62,957 bases of DNA from Desertifilum tharense IPPAS B-1220 (GTDB lineage: Bacteria > Cyanobacteriota > Cyanobacteriia > Cyanobacteriales > Desertifilaceae): positions 1-62,957 of the forward strand of contig NZ_MJGC01000062.1 in NCBI RefSeq assembly GCF_001746915.1, written 5' to 3'. This document shows positions 16,474-25,958 of the stretch, piece by piece. A program made the position numbers and the translations under genes. The first letter of the stretch is position 1; every line of letters starts with the position of its first letter. Below the pieces are notes generated by a model. The model was given only the letters and a program-made list of their open reading frames with translations, made no database searches and was not told where the DNA came from.

Positions 16474-17976
16474 TTAGAGAGACAAACTTGCAAAAACGCT
16501 GAGGCTGTTTAGGAGGAAGTATGCAAAGATAGTGCCCCCAATGCCTCCGACGAGAAAACCGCCTGTAAACTGGCTCCAAGCATCCACATTTTGTAAAGAT
16601 TCGGGAACTTGAGGCACCGTTGCGGTAAAGCTAGGACGAGGAAAAGTTTGCAGTTCTTTCTTGTAGGTAACGCTGCCATATAGGGAAAGGCAAACGGTCA
16701 GAATAATGACAAGAAGACTAGCCGCCACTAAGCCTGCAAGATTGGCAACTTCTGTATCGCGTAATGGACCGAGTTTGACAAACGGCCCAATCAGAAAATA
16801 GCCGTGAGCCATACCAATTTCTAAGCCCCGCGACAGAGGAGATAAACCGCGACGATAGATAGGGAGGTTGCTTAAAAATTGCAGCGAGAAATCCGAAGAA
16901 TTGATGGGCGTTGCCAGATTTCCCACTTGCGGGTTGCTCATCGGTCTGATGATATCACCTTTGGTGAAATCAAATCCGGCGGCTACCCCTCTAGCGCGAA
17001 TGGCGTGCCAAATATGTCCGCACAGAAAGAGAATGCCTAAAACGAAGTGAAACGAAGCCAGCCAACCCCGGCTAGAAACCAGTCCTGTGCTAGTTTCGAG
17101 GCTCCCTAACGGGCCATAGAAAGCTTCTGGGTAGACGGTGTTGTTGACGCTGACGAAGTAGGCGGCGAGAAAACCCATGTAGGCGATCGCGCCTAAACTA
17201 TAAGAGAGGTAAGCTTCCCCAGAATAGATGAGGATGCGGTGCGCCCAGTCGAAAGGCTTGGTGAAAATATGCCAGAGTCCCCCCGCAATGCAAAGGAAAC
17301 CGACCCAAATGTGACCGCCGAGAACATCTTCTAGATTATCTACCGCCGCTAGCCCTTCAGCTCCTTGAGCGCCCACTAAATAACTAAAAATTCGCACGGG
17401 GTTGAGCGTGGGATGGGCTATTACTCGGACGCTTCCACCACTTCCGGCCCAAGGGTCAAACAGTCCGCCCCAAAACATTCCCTTGGCAACCAACAGCAAC
17501 GCCCCAATACCGAGCAAAATTAAATGGATGCCCAGGATAGTGGTCATTTTTTCGCTGTCTTTCCAGTCGTAGCCAAAAAAGCCAGCAAAGGTGCGGTTAT
17601 CATCTAAAACATCCGGGCCGAGGAGGGCGTGATAGAGTCCCCCTGCCCCTAATACCGTAGATGAAACCAGGTGCAAAACGCCAATCACAAAATAGGGATA
17701 AGTATCCACAATTTGTCCGCCATCCCCAACCCCAAAGCCTAAAGTGGCTAAGTGAGGTAGAAGAATCAGACCTTGACCGTATAAAGCTTGGTCGGGTTGC
17801 AAGCGCGAGAGTTCAAATAGCGTCATCGCACCCGCCCACAGGACAATTAATCCCGCATGAGCCACATGAGCGCCCAAAAGCTTGCCAGAGAGGTTCACCA
17901 GGCGAGCGTTTCCTGCCCACCAACCTACTTGAGGAATTTTTTCTGAATAGGGACTTTCCGAAATTACGGCTGTCAT
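16474..17976 (-). CDS. IsiA/CP43'-family antenna protein fused to a PsaL domain
   Basis: The product is 500 aa. Residues 1-335 form a six-helix chlorophyll-binding IsiA/Pcb domain ([50 protein letters not shown]) without the large lumenal loop of true CP43. Residues ~345-500 are a PsaL-type domain: [47 protein letters not shown] and two or three membrane helices. The fusion could dock the antenna at the PsaL position of photosystem I. The ATG at 17976 has AAGGAG 8 nt upstream; an extra in-frame TTG at 17979 is not preferred. It lies 88 bp downstream of isiA. Confidence 0.92.
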   Translation of the reverse strand: MTAVISESPYSEKIPQVGWWAGNARLVNLSGKLLGAHVAHAGLIVLWAGAMTLFELSRLQPDQALYGQGLILLPHLATLGFGVGDGGQIVDTYPYFVIGVLHLVSSTVLGAGGLYHALLGPDVLDDNRTFAGFFGYDWKDSEKMTTILGIHLILLGIGALLLVAKGMFWGGLFDPWAGSGGSVRVIAHPTLNPVRIFSYLVGAQGAEGLAAVDNLEDVLGGHIWVGFLCIAGGLWHIFTKPFDWAHRILIYSGEAYLSYSLGAIAYMGFLAAYFVSVNNTVYPEAFYGPLGSLETSTGLVSSRGWLASFHFVLGILFLCGHIWHAIRARGVAAGFDFTKGDIIRPMSNPQVGNLATPINSSDFSLQFLSNLPIYRRGLSPLSRGLEIGMAHGYFLIGPFVKLGPLRDTEVANLAGLVAASLLVIILTVCLSLYGSVTYKKELQTFPRPSFTATVPQVPESLQNVDAWSQFTGGFLVGGIGGTIFAYFLLNSLSVFASLSL

Positions 17977-18064
17977 CAATCTTTCTCCTTAATTGAGAAA
18001 TAGTTGCAATTTAGACAGAAAAAAGCAGACATTCAATCCAGTAGTTGCAAGTTATTTGCAAAAA

Positions 18065-19108
18065 TCAAGCCGTCAATTGAGGGGCAACCGTACCATCCAT
18101 TACCCGACCTTTGCGGAAATCAAAGCCAGCCGCGCGTAAGGCGTGCCAGATATGGCCTTGTAGGAAGAAGAACGCAAGCCAGAAGTGGGCGTTGGCCAAC
18201 CAAGTTCGCGAAGTGACTAATTCCGGGTTGGGGGAAGAAAAGTAAGGCAGAATATTTTGGCGAATCACTAAACCTGGGCCGTAAAAGACTTCGGGATAAG
18301 CTGTGGTATTCACAGAAACAAACAGTGTAGCCACAAATCCCATGAGTGCCAGTCCGCCCAAACCGTAGGCGAGGTAAGCTTCCCCAGACCAGATAAACAG
18401 ACGGTCTGTCCAGCTAAAGGGTGTTGTGAGGATATGCCAAATTCCACCCGCAATGCAAATTAACCCAATCCAAATATGCCCGCCGACAATATCTTCTAGG
18501 TTGTTGACGCTGGCTAACCAGTGCTTGCCAATACCGCCAAAGAAATAACCGAAAATCCTTGCAGGGTCTAGGGTGGGTTCTGTTACGACTCGGACATTTT
18601 CCACAGAGGGGTCGTACAGTCCGCCAAAAAACATGGCTTTGGCAACTAGGAGCAACGCGCCAACTCCGAGTAAGACTAGGTGAATGCCTAAAATAGAGGT
18701 CATTTTGTTTTTGTCTCCCCAGTCATACCCAAAGGCGGGAACCGTTTTTTCTAACTTTTCCGGGCCTTTGGTGCTGTGGAAGATGCCACCTAATCCTAGA
18801 AATGCTGAGGAAATTAAGTGCAGCGCGCCGATGACAAAATAAGGATAGGTATCGATAACGGCTCCGTTAGCACCCACTCCCCATCCTTGGGCTGCCAGAT
18901 GGGGCAGCAAGATGAGGCCTTGCTCGTACATGGGGGCTTGAGCGTTAAATTGGGACAGCTCAAACAGGGTCATGGCTCCGGCCCAGAATACAATAAGTCC
19001 AGCATGGGCAACGTGAGCGCCGAGTAAGCGTCCAGAGAGGTTTACCAATCGCGCATTCCCGGCCCACCAGGGGGCTGTTTCGGGGCGCATATTGCTTGAG
19101 GCTTGCAT
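18065..19108 (-). CDS. isiA: Iron-stress chlorophyll-binding protein IsiA (CP43')
   Basis: This 347-aa six-helix antenna protein forms rings around photosystem I under iron starvation. Conserved motifs include [45 protein letters not shown] and a C-terminal [17 protein letters not shown]. It lacks the CP43 lumenal loop. AGGAGG precedes two adjacent ATGs; the second (19108) has the better spacing. A longer frame to 19138 runs through the ribosome-binding site and is rejected. First gene of the isi cluster, with a candidate promoter at 19156-19184. Confidence 0.95.
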   Translation of the reverse strand: MQASSNMRPETAPWWAGNARLVNLSGRLLGAHVAHAGLIVFWAGAMTLFELSQFNAQAPMYEQGLILLPHLAAQGWGVGANGAVIDTYPYFVIGALHLISSAFLGLGGIFHSTKGPEKLEKTVPAFGYDWGDKNKMTSILGIHLVLLGVGALLLVAKAMFFGGLYDPSVENVRVVTEPTLDPARIFGYFFGGIGKHWLASVNNLEDIVGGHIWIGLICIAGGIWHILTTPFSWTDRLFIWSGEAYLAYGLGGLALMGFVATLFVSVNTTAYPEVFYGPGLVIRQNILPYFSSPNPELVTSRTWLANAHFWLAFFFLQGHIWHALRAAGFDFRKGRVMDGTVAPQLTA

Positions 19109-19120
19109 CATTCCTCCTTT

Positions 19121-19139
19121 ATTGAGAGTTACTTTCAAT
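19121..19139. promoter_or_regulatory. 19-bp imperfect palindrome in the isiA leader, candidate Fur site
   Basis: ATTGAGAGTTACTTTCAAT matches its reverse complement at 8 of 9 paired positions and has the 19-bp length of a Fur box. It differs in sequence from the classical GATAAT-rich consensus. It lies just upstream of the isiA ribosome-binding site. Function is inferred from position and symmetry only. Confidence 0.4.
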
Positions 19140-19155
19140 AGTTAACCCAGAAACT

Positions 19156-19184
19156 AGATTACTGGACGAAGCTAATTTTGACAA
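19156..19184 (-). promoter_or_regulatory. Candidate isiA promoter
   Basis: On the minus strand, TTGTCA (19184-19179) and TAATCT (19161-19156) are separated by exactly 17 bp. The -35 is good; the -10 is weak, which suits a regulated promoter. It falls between the terminator of the upstream gene and isiA. Confidence 0.45.
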
Positions 19185-19203
19185 TCTTTTTCATTAACTC
19201 GTC

Positions 19204-19230
19204 AAAAAAAAGCAGGCGGTTGAGCCTGCA
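19204..19230 (-). terminator. Rho-independent terminator after the BI-1 family gene
   Basis: Stem GCAGGC (19212-19217) and GCCTGC (19224-19229) with a 6-nt loop is followed on the minus strand by eight T residues. It separates the BI-1 gene from the isi operon. Confidence 0.85.
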
Positions 19231-19253
19231 AAGCCAGAGTGTGAGGGGATGGA

Positions 19254-19979
19254 TTAATCGCGGTTTAAGGAAATCAACAACCGCAGGATGAAAATAAACA
19301 GGTTGATGTAGGTGAGGTACATCGACAGGGCGGCCGGCAGATATTGTTCATCGCGATAGCTGCGAGGCAGGATGTAGAAATCGACCACCGCAACCCCAGC
19401 AAACAGGAAGACGCCAAAGCCGGAAATGGCGATTTCTAGCCAGGTGGGGGTATAGACGCCGAAGAAAGCGAGGGCAAACTGGGCGACAATCACGACCAGG
19501 AAGGCTATTAAGGCGAGTTGAATGGCTTGGGTCAGCGCTAAACCATCTTGGTCAGAGAGGTTAGAGCCAATTTGCCGCGCTACTACGAAGGTTACACCAC
19601 AACCTAAAGCGGCGATCGCAATTCCCTCAATCCCCACCCCTTGCGTCCCTAGGGCGACAAACACTAAGCCGCTGAGGGTATAGCCAGAAAGCAAGCTATA
19701 GGTTGCCAGTAGGGGAAGTGCCGTTGCATTGTTGCCTTTCTCGGCGACGCCACGGGCAACAAAGAATAGAACTAATTCGGCAATTAACGCCACCCAGAAG
19801 GTCGGCATAAATAAGCCGGGATTGTTCTGAATCACCATCAAACCGCCATAGGTACCAATGGCAGTTAAAACCAAGCCGCCCCCTACATAGGGCAATGCTT
19901 TGGGAATCACATTCGGCCCAATCACCGACTGATTGCGAGCATCCTTTAGGGCTTGGCGGAAGTTACTTGTGTTACTCAT
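19254..19979 (-). CDS. Bax inhibitor-1 / YccA-family membrane protein
   Basis: The 241-aa product has a ~40-residue soluble N-terminus and seven hydrophobic helices. The C-terminal part carries the TMBIM/BI-1 pattern (FLFAGVAVVDFYILPRS, then LSMYLTYINLFIFILRLL). Eukaryotic relatives are calcium-leak channels; the bacterial role is poorly known. It is transcribed away from sigF and toward isiA, with its own terminator between. Confidence 0.88.
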   Translation of the reverse strand: MSNTSNFRQALKDARNQSVIGPNVIPKALPYVGGGLVLTAIGTYGGLMVIQNNPGLFMPTFWVALIAELVLFFVARGVAEKGNNATALPLLATYSLLSGYTLSGLVFVALGTQGVGIEGIAIAALGCGVTFVVARQIGSNLSDQDGLALTQAIQLALIAFLVVIVAQFALAFFGVYTPTWLEIAISGFGVFLFAGVAVVDFYILPRSYRDEQYLPAALSMYLTYINLFIFILRLLISLNRD

Positions 19980-20312
19980 TAAGAGGCTTCCTCCTTATGG
20001 AGTTTCAATAACTCTATTGTCGCTCAACTTCCCCTCTAACAGTCCACAGAAGTCTTATCCTTGGGGGAGTCTGCAAACCCCCAATTCCCCGCGCCTTGCA
20101 ATCCGGAAGTATCAAAGTTAGGTGAGTCAGCGGAGTAGAAGGGATTGCACCCTGTTAAGAAATATCGCGTTCGATTGAGAAACATTCTAGAAACCTACGT
20201 GATTTTGCTGAGGGTTTGGCGGAGGGCTTTCAGTATTCAGTAAATTAACGATGGTTTCTCTTGGGCAGTCCTTAGACAATAGGCATAGCTAGGATGCAAG
20301 GGATTGCGATAG
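19980..20312. other. Divergent intergenic region, BI-1 gene / sigF
   Basis: These 333 bp separate two divergent genes. A GGAGGAAG ribosome-binding site for the BI-1 gene is visible just past its start. No ORF, repeat or strong hairpin was seen. Both promoters must lie here, but I could not assign boxes with confidence. Confidence 0.6.
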
Positions 20313-21098
20313 ATGCTAACTAATCAATCTTCTCTGCGCTTTCGGGGAATGGAACTTTTGATTGCTTACTACCAAAATCCTACGGTAGAAATTCGCAATC
20401 AACTCGTGCAGATGAATATCGGTTTAGTCCGGAAGATTGCTCACCGCGTGAGCCGTCAATGCACTGAACCCTATGAAGATTTAGAGCAAATTGGTTGCTT
20501 AGGATTAATTCGAGCCATCGAACGATTTAATCCATCTCAAGGCTGTGCCTTTAGCTCTTTTGCAGTTCCTTATATTCGTGGCGAAATGCTGCATTACTTG
20601 CGCGACAGGTCAGGCGTAGTCAAGATTCCCCGTCGCTGGCAAGATTTGAAAAAAGACGGTCAAAAAGTTCGCGAAGAGTTAACAAAATCCTTGGGGCGCT
20701 TGCCAAGCGATACAGAAGTTGCCCAAGAATTAAATGTTTCTGTTCAAGAATGGACAGAAGCTAAAATGACCGATCAAAATCGTCAGCCTTTAAGTTTAGA
20801 TGCCAAGATTGGGCAGCAAATGGATAATGTGGTGACGTTGGGTGAAACTTTGCCCGATTCTCACTACCAAATTTTACAAGAACTCGACGAAGAAAGACAG
20901 CAATTACAGAATGCTTTAAGCCAACTCGAAGAAACAACGAGAGCAGCCATTGAATTTGTGATGGTTAATGGGTTGTCTCGTAAAGAAGTTGCAGAAAAAA
21001 TTGGAGTCAGTCCAATGACCGTAAGCCGCCGAATTCAACGCGGAATTGAACAAATGATTTCGTTTGTACAGCCACAAAGTTTACAAACTGAGCCTTGA
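20313..21098 (+). CDS. sigF: RNA polymerase sigma factor SigF (group 3)
   Basis: This 261-aa alternative sigma factor has region 2 (residues ~35-100: IGLVRKIAHRV, DLEQIGCLGLIRAIERF, FSSFAVPYIRGEMLHYLRD), region 3 (KIPRRWQDLKK onward) and region 4 with a helix-turn-helix (LSRKEVAEKIGVSPMTVSRR). The set matches the cyanobacterial SigF group, which controls pili and motility genes in Synechocystis. The ATG is in a normal position. A strong terminator follows at 21128. Confidence 0.9.
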   Translation: MLTNQSSLRFRGMELLIAYYQNPTVEIRNQLVQMNIGLVRKIAHRVSRQCTEPYEDLEQIGCLGLIRAIERFNPSQGCAFSSFAVPYIRGEMLHYLRDRSGVVKIPRRWQDLKKDGQKVREELTKSLGRLPSDTEVAQELNVSVQEWTEAKMTDQNRQPLSLDAKIGQQMDNVVTLGETLPDSHYQILQELDEERQQLQNALSQLEETTRAAIEFVMVNGLSRKEVAEKIGVSPMTVSRRIQRGIEQMISFVQPQSLQTEP

Positions 21099-21127
21099 TG
21101 TGTGGGTTGTTGTCATGGATCGTGAAT

Positions 21128-21153
21128 AAGGGGGGTTAGTTATAACCCCCCTT
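21128..21153 (+). terminator. Rho-independent terminator after sigF
   Basis: A perfect 11-bp stem, AAGGGGGGTTA and TAACCCCCCTT, with a 4-nt loop is followed by TCTTT. It lies 30 bp after the sigF stop. Confidence 0.9.
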
Positions 21154-21208
21154 CTTTGTGTTGGATGCTGGAACGGCTTGCTAATCGTTCAGTTCTCATC
21201 GCCACCCC

Positions 21209-21412
21209 CTACAGCACCAGCATAAAAAGAATGATGGCGGTGAGGATCAAAGCTAAAACGGGTGGATTTTCAGTTTCGTACTTGTCGAGAGAACGCTCTA
21301 AACCACATTTGAGACAAACATATCTCCGGGGGTTTTGTGGGTCGTTGACAAAGGGACAATGACCCTGAGCGCACTCGTGGGTGCAGTTTTGGCGTTTGAG
21401 TTCGTTTGGCAT
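21209..21412 (-). CDS. Small zinc-ribbon-like membrane protein
   Basis: The product is 67 aa. The N-terminal half has four Cys and His residues in CTHECAQGHC and a CLKC pair, suggesting a small zinc-binding fold. A single membrane helix (about residues 49-67) ends the protein. It is conserved-looking but unrecognised. It is convergent with sigF and lies downstream of the fba terminator on the same strand. Confidence 0.7.
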   Translation of the reverse strand: MPNELKRQNCTHECAQGHCPFVNDPQNPRRYVCLKCGLERSLDKYETENPPVLALILTAIILFMLVL

Positions 21413-21581
21413 AGTTGGAAGGCCTCAGAGTCAGAAGCTTATTTAAAACGACGCGTTGTTACCAGGCGTGTTTCGCTGACTTCTGTTTAAATCGCATTGA
21501 AGGGTCTGAGTTCCGGAAAAAGATCCAACAGGAGGTTGACAATTTGACGCCTATGTTATTTCAACCTTGATTGCCAAAATA

Positions 21582-21612
21582 AAACCGGGTCGCTGAGAGA
21601 GCAACCCGGTTT
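21582..21612 (-). terminator. Rho-independent terminator after fba
   Basis: A 9-bp perfect stem, AAACCGGGT (21582-21590) and ACCCGGTTT (21604-21612), has a loop that pairs further (GCT/AGC). On the minus strand it runs into TTTTATTTT. It lies 46 bp after the aldolase stop. Confidence 0.9.
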
Positions 21613-21657
21613 GAATTCAATTCGCGAGTAAAAAGCTCTTTTTACTCAGCCCTGAGT

Positions 21658-22737
21658 CTAAGCGGTGACAGCTTTTTTGGTGACAGCGCTGAGTTCGCCT
21701 TTTGCGTATTTTGCAGCAAAGTCATCTAAGGTAACTTGCTTGATCTTGCTTGCATTACCCGCAGTACCAAACGCTTCATAACGTTCAGCACAGACTTTTT
21801 GCATGTACTTGATGGAGGGCTTCAGGAAGTGACGGGGGTCAAATTCTTTGGCATCTTTTGCTAAGGCTTCGCGAACCGCAGCGGTAATAGCCAAGCGGTT
21901 GTCGGTGTCAATATTCACCTTACGAACGCCGCTCTTGATCCCTTTTTGAATTTCTTCAACGGGTACGCCGTAGGTTTCAGGAATAGCACCGCCGTATTGG
22001 TTGATTAATTCAATCAAATCTTGGGGTACCGAAGAAGAACCGTGCATAACCAAGTGGGTGTTGGGTAGGCGGCGGTGAATTTCTTCGATCCGGCTGATGG
22101 CTAAGATTTCGCCGGTCGGCTTGCGAGTAAACTTGTAAGCGCCGTGGCTGGTACCAATGGCAACGGCTAAAGCGTCAACTTGAGTTTGTTCTACGAAGTC
22201 AACGGCTTGATCGGGATCGGTCAGCAGTTGAGAATGGTCGAGTTTACCTTCAAAACCGTGACCATCTTCTGCTTCACCCATTCCGGTTTCCAGAGAACCC
22301 AAGCAACCGAGTTCGCCTTCAACGCTAACCCCGATGGAGTGAGCCACTTTAACAACTTCGCGGGTGACGTTGACGTTGTACTCATAGCTAGATGGGGTTT
22401 TGGCATCAGCTTCCAAAGAACCGTCCATCATGACGCTAGTGAAACCATGTTTCATTGCGGAGTAGCAAGTTCCGGGTTCATTGCCATGATCTTGGTGCAT
22501 GACAATGGGGATATGAGGATAAGTTTCAATTGCCGCTAAAATTAGGTGACGCAGGAAGTTCTCGCCAGCATACTTGCGAGCGCCACGGGAAGCTTGTAAA
22601 ATCACTGGGCTGTTGGTCTCTGCCGCAGCCTGCATGATGGCTTGGATCTGCTCCATGTTGTTAACGTTGTAAGCAGGAATACCATAGCCATTCTCAGCCG
22701 CGTGATCGAGTAGCAGCCGCATCGGTACAAGCGCCAT
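21658..22737 (-). CDS. fba: Class II fructose-1,6-bisphosphate aldolase
   Basis: This 359-aa zinc-dependent aldolase of the Calvin cycle and glycolysis interconverts fructose-1,6-bisphosphate (and sedoheptulose-1,7-bisphosphate) with triose or tetrose phosphates. Motifs: [13 protein letters not shown] and MMDGS (catalytic Asp and zinc His), [17 protein letters not shown] and [11 protein letters not shown]. The start ATG has AGGAGG 6 nt upstream. Length is normal for the cyanobacterial CbbA type. It is monocistronic, with its own terminator. Confidence 0.95.
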   Translation of the reverse strand: MALVPMRLLLDHAAENGYGIPAYNVNNMEQIQAIMQAAAETNSPVILQASRGARKYAGENFLRHLILAAIETYPHIPIVMHQDHGNEPGTCYSAMKHGFTSVMMDGSLEADAKTPSSYEYNVNVTREVVKVAHSIGVSVEGELGCLGSLETGMGEAEDGHGFEGKLDHSQLLTDPDQAVDFVEQTQVDALAVAIGTSHGAYKFTRKPTGEILAISRIEEIHRRLPNTHLVMHGSSSVPQDLIELINQYGGAIPETYGVPVEEIQKGIKSGVRKVNIDTDNRLAITAAVREALAKDAKEFDPRHFLKPSIKYMQKVCAERYEAFGTAGNASKIKQVTLDDFAAKYAKGELSAVTKKAVTA

Positions 22738-23067
22738 AAATGATCCTCCTAATAACTTGGTCTTTTTCCGCCGGTTGGTTTCAGACGAACTTGATCTTGA
22801 TATTAAAATTAATCTTAAGATACTTTTCTACTTATGGCGAATTCTAAGCGTTTTTTAGTTTGCCGCCTATCCTGATTTTGGTTTGGGGCAAAAGGCACGA
22901 AGTCCTTAGCCTTCAAATGTTTACGTCCCATTTGCCCAAGGTTGGATGGCGAGTATTCTCTTGGGTTTTATTCGCGATTCTGATTCTTGAGCGACCCTAA
23001 ACGCAGCTATCCCTCATCCGAGTAGAGACTGCCCTTCACGGTATATTTTTTCTTAGAACTGGCTTTA
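22738..23067. other. Intergenic region between fba and tRNA-Lys
   Basis: These 330 bp contain no supported gene. Besides the aldolase ribosome-binding site, an AT-rich stretch at 22798-22850 probably holds the fba promoter. No repeat or riboswitch-like fold was recognised. Confidence 0.55.
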
Positions 23068-23139
23068 TGGGTCGCCCGGGATTCGAACCCGAGACCAATC
23101 GGTTAAAAGCCGAGTGCTCTACCGCTGAGCTAGCGACCC
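23068..23139 (-). tRNA. trnK: tRNA-Lys (UUU)
   Basis: This is a 72-nt cloverleaf. The acceptor stem GGGTCGC/GCGACCC is perfect. It has a D-arm GCTCAGCGGTAGAGC, an anticodon loop CTTTTAA with anticodon TTT, the T-loop TTCGAAT and an A discriminator. CCA is not encoded. Confidence 0.96.
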
Positions 23140-23202
23140 GCTGAATTAATTTCAGACCTTTACTAAGGTAGCACGCACTTTTAGAAAAAAGCAACCCCTT
23201 TT

Positions 23203-24072
23203 TTAAATAATTTTCGCGGTCATCGTCACGCAGGTTTCTAAGGTTGCCCCAGGTGCCAGAGAAATCAAGTGTTCTCCGGTATTGAGCGCGTTTCTGGGTG
23301 CTGTCCAAGGTTCCAGACAGTAGTAGTCTTTACCTTGAACCGTCCAAAACACCAATGTGGTGTAGGCACTATCCCAACTCAGGCTAATTTGCACCCCCGC
23401 TTCCGGATCGCTGACAGCAGCCTGCTGACGAGTCGGCGAACTGAAAGCAATGTCAATTTCGGTTTGGTTGAAGTCTAACCCCCCCGAATAGGCGTGCGTT
23501 TGCTTGGTCATTTGATCTTGATACTGTTCGGCAGGAATATCAAGTTGCAGGCGATTTTTATCCGCCACCTGAAAATAGGGATGCAACCCGGTTGAAAGCG
23601 GCATCGGTTCGGCGGATTGATTGAGATAGCGCTGCTGAATGTTCAGCGTATCGCCTTGGAGTTGGTAGGTAAACTCCAGACAAAAATCAAACGGATAGGC
23701 GGCGTAAGTTTGGTTATTACTCGTCAGGGTGAGGGTGAGGCTTAGGGGATCTGGCTCGCTTTGGGCGGTGACTTGCCAAGGCAGATCGCGAGCGAAACCA
23801 TGCTGTTTGAGAAGATAGGACTGACCTTGGTAGGTATAGGTATTGTCTGGAAGGTTGCCACAGATGGGAAATAGGATGGGAATGCCGCCTCGAACGCTGA
23901 GTTCGCGATTGGCAAACCGTTCGGCATCGAGGTAGAGCAGATCGCGATCGCGCCATCGCCACCGCGTAATGATGCCCCCTCGTTCGGGTACCACTTCGAG
24001 TCGAGTTGAGTTTATGGAGTCAGAGAGAATATAAGTTTTGTACTGACCCTGTTCAACCGCGATCGCTCTCAT
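23203..24072 (-). CDS. Aldose 1-epimerase / hexose mutarotase-like protein
   Basis: The product is a 289-aa galactose-mutarotase-fold protein. Motifs include RGGIPILFPICGNLPDN, QHGFARDLPW (active-site His), STGLHPYF (second His) and VFWTVQGKDYYCLEPW. It probably interconverts anomers of free or phosphorylated hexoses. ATG at 24072 is chosen because GGAGG lies 7 nt upstream; a longer TTG start at 24090 overlaps that site. It ends 63 bp upstream of tRNA-Lys on the same strand. Confidence 0.88.
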   Translation of the reverse strand: MRAIAVEQGQYKTYILSDSINSTRLEVVPERGGIITRWRWRDRDLLYLDAERFANRELSVRGGIPILFPICGNLPDNTYTYQGQSYLLKQHGFARDLPWQVTAQSEPDPLSLTLTLTSNNQTYAAYPFDFCLEFTYQLQGDTLNIQQRYLNQSAEPMPLSTGLHPYFQVADKNRLQLDIPAEQYQDQMTKQTHAYSGGLDFNQTEIDIAFSSPTRQQAAVSDPEAGVQISLSWDSAYTTLVFWTVQGKDYYCLEPWTAPRNALNTGEHLISLAPGATLETCVTMTAKII

Positions 24073-24221
24073 ATCAATTCCTCCAAGCAATTTTATCGGT
24101 TTCCATAGTTCTGCTTAAGTGCGTTCGATCACAAGGGAGTGCCGATCCCCGTCAATTCCCTGACGTAAAAAATCGTCGATACTGACAGTAGCAACTAACG
24201 GGTAGGGCTGGTGAGGTCAAG

Positions 24222-24449
24222 ATGATTCGTAGACTTGTACAATCTGCATTCCAAACCGGGTGGCTAAGTGTAGAATCTGAAAGCCTGATCCGCCAAGTCT
24301 TGGCTATTAAAGCTTATCAACAATCGGACATTGAAGCGCTAGATGAACTTTACGGCGCAGTTCGTCGAGGAGTTGTCAAGCGAGAAGGGCGGGGTAACGT
24401 ACCCAGCGAGTACGCTCAGGTTGCTCGTAACGTTTCCGTGCTGAATTAA
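24222..24449 (+). CDS. Small conserved hypothetical protein
   Basis: This is a 75-aa, mostly helical, basic protein beginning with a clear ATG. It contains ALDELYGAVRRGVVKREGR. It has no membrane segment and no family I can name. It stands alone between the divergent mutarotase-like gene and the convergent ATPase gene. A normal codon pattern and start context support a real gene. Confidence 0.65.
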   Translation: MIRRLVQSAFQTGWLSVESESLIRQVLAIKAYQQSDIEALDELYGAVRRGVVKREGRGNVPSEYAQVARNVSVLN

Positions 24450-24497
24450 TCGGCTCAAGGTCGGATCGGGCTTTCCCGTAGGATTTTCCCAAGACTT

Positions 24498-25958
24498 TCA
24501 GGAACGACGATATCTGCCCTGGAAGTTCTTTTGCTCCCAAGCTAAATTTAAGTGTCTCATCCCAATGGCTGCCGTCGGAGTTTCTGCGGCGGCTAAAAAT
24601 GCAGCTTGACGCGCGATCGCCCTAATTTCTCCCCCGGTAAGCTGCCACTGTTTTGCCAATTGTCCCCAATCTAGGTCAGACTCTAGGGGCGCTTGGGGTG
24701 GAAAAGCTTGTTTCCACAGCAGCAGGCGATCGCTCTGACTGGGTAGCGGTAACTCAACTATTGCATCCAATCCGCATTTGAGTTTGCTAACCATACTGTA
24801 GCGTCGTTCCATGCTCAAGAAGGTCAGGGTTCGTTGTTGTCGGCGGTGCTGAAATAACTGAGCCACCTCTGAAGGGTTGAGAACCGACTGGCGACTCAGC
24901 CAACATTGCGCCGACTTCAGCAATAAAATCGGCGGATCGCTAGCTGTAATTTCTCGCAGGAGTTGAGCCTGTTCCTGGGGATTGAGCAGGGCGAGATCGG
25001 CATAAAATAGGGGTTGCTCCAAGGTATGAGCCATTGCTTGGGCGATCGCGCTTTTTCCGGTTCCCCAACCTCCCACTAAAAGGATGACACTGCCTTGCAC
25101 GTCTGGCAGCGAACCAAACCCCCATTCATCTTCCACGCGATCGGGGGACTGCCATTGCGGTATCAAACCCATCAACCGCGATCGCACCACCGGGGGTAAG
25201 ACCAAATTAGACCAACCCTGGTGAGGAACAAGCGATCGCAGCAACCGTTGGGGCGAAGAGCCAACGGGTTGAGCAGCCTGTACCAGCAAGGTTTCTAGCT
25301 GTTCCTCATCGGGAACATCAGCCAAAAGATAATTAATCAAAGATTCGCTTAACTTGCAGCGACTCACCAAGAACGTTTCCGGCGGGCTGGGGAGAAATTC
25401 GACTAAACCCAATTGCCTCAAAGGGGATAACGCGCTCAAGCGCATCCTCGCAGAACGCCATTCTACGTCCCCGCGACACAGCAAACGTAAAATCAGGTCA
25501 ACGGTGGGCAATCCGCCCCTCTCATCGCCCTGCAAATAGCCGTATAAGCGAGAAAAGCGGCGGTTCACCTCCGGGGCTAAACCAATCAAGACCGTATTTT
25601 TTTCAAACACCGTCAGTCCTAAGCGATCGCACAATTGAGGCAAGCCCAATGCTACCCCGCGCTGATAGCTTGCGAGAATTCGCCCCTCTAATTGCTGTTG
25701 ATAGGTTTGCGGTGGGTTGCTTTCGCTGGGTGTATGAGCAGCGTGATGGTCATCATATCCCCCAGAGGGCAAGGTAATAATCCCCTTCCACCAATGACTC
25801 GTAGCGCGATCGCCCTTAGAACGCGCCACCCGTTCAATTTCCTTGGTTTCCTGTTGCGATCGCGCATAGGCTTGGCGCAGCAGTCGGTCTAACCAGTTTA
25901 ACTCGGTGCGTAAATAGGCCCAATTGTCAGCAAAGGCGACATCTGAATCGCTAGGCAT
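24498..25958 (-). CDS. AAA-type ATPase with winged-helix N-terminal part
   Basis: The product is 486 aa. Residues ~1-260 look helical with winged-helix character (repeated LSPLRQLGLVEF and LLCRGDVEW segments). The C-terminal half is an AAA module with Walker A GGWGTGKSA, a Walker B-like hydrophobic strand ending PPILLLKSAQ (its acidic residue is replaced), and a small helical lid (LTGGEIRAIARQAAFLA). ATG at 25958 is preferred to the long frame because the extra 26 residues overlap the upstream gene in another frame. It overlaps the VOC gene by 8 bp, so translational coupling is likely. Target unknown. Confidence 0.82.
   Translation of the reverse strand: MPSDSDVAFADNWAYLRTELNWLDRLLRQAYARSQQETKEIERVARSKGDRATSHWWKGIITLPSGGYDDHHAAHTPSESNPPQTYQQQLEGRILASYQRGVALGLPQLCDRLGLTVFEKNTVLIGLAPEVNRRFSRLYGYLQGDERGGLPTVDLILRLLCRGDVEWRSARMRLSALSPLRQLGLVEFLPSPPETFLVSRCKLSESLINYLLADVPDEEQLETLLVQAAQPVGSSPQRLLRSLVPHQGWSNLVLPPVVRSRLMGLIPQWQSPDRVEDEWGFGSLPDVQGSVILLVGGWGTGKSAIAQAMAHTLEQPLFYADLALLNPQEQAQLLREITASDPPILLLKSAQCWLSRQSVLNPSEVAQLFQHRRQQRTLTFLSMERRYSMVSKLKCGLDAIVELPLPSQSDRLLLWKQAFPPQAPLESDLDWGQLAKQWQLTGGEIRAIARQAAFLAAAETPTAAIGMRHLNLAWEQKNFQGRYRRS

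Noticed and set aside
22738-23067. Riboswitch upstream of fba
   Set aside because: No conserved aptamer core was recognised, and the segment is largely AT-rich without strong pairing.
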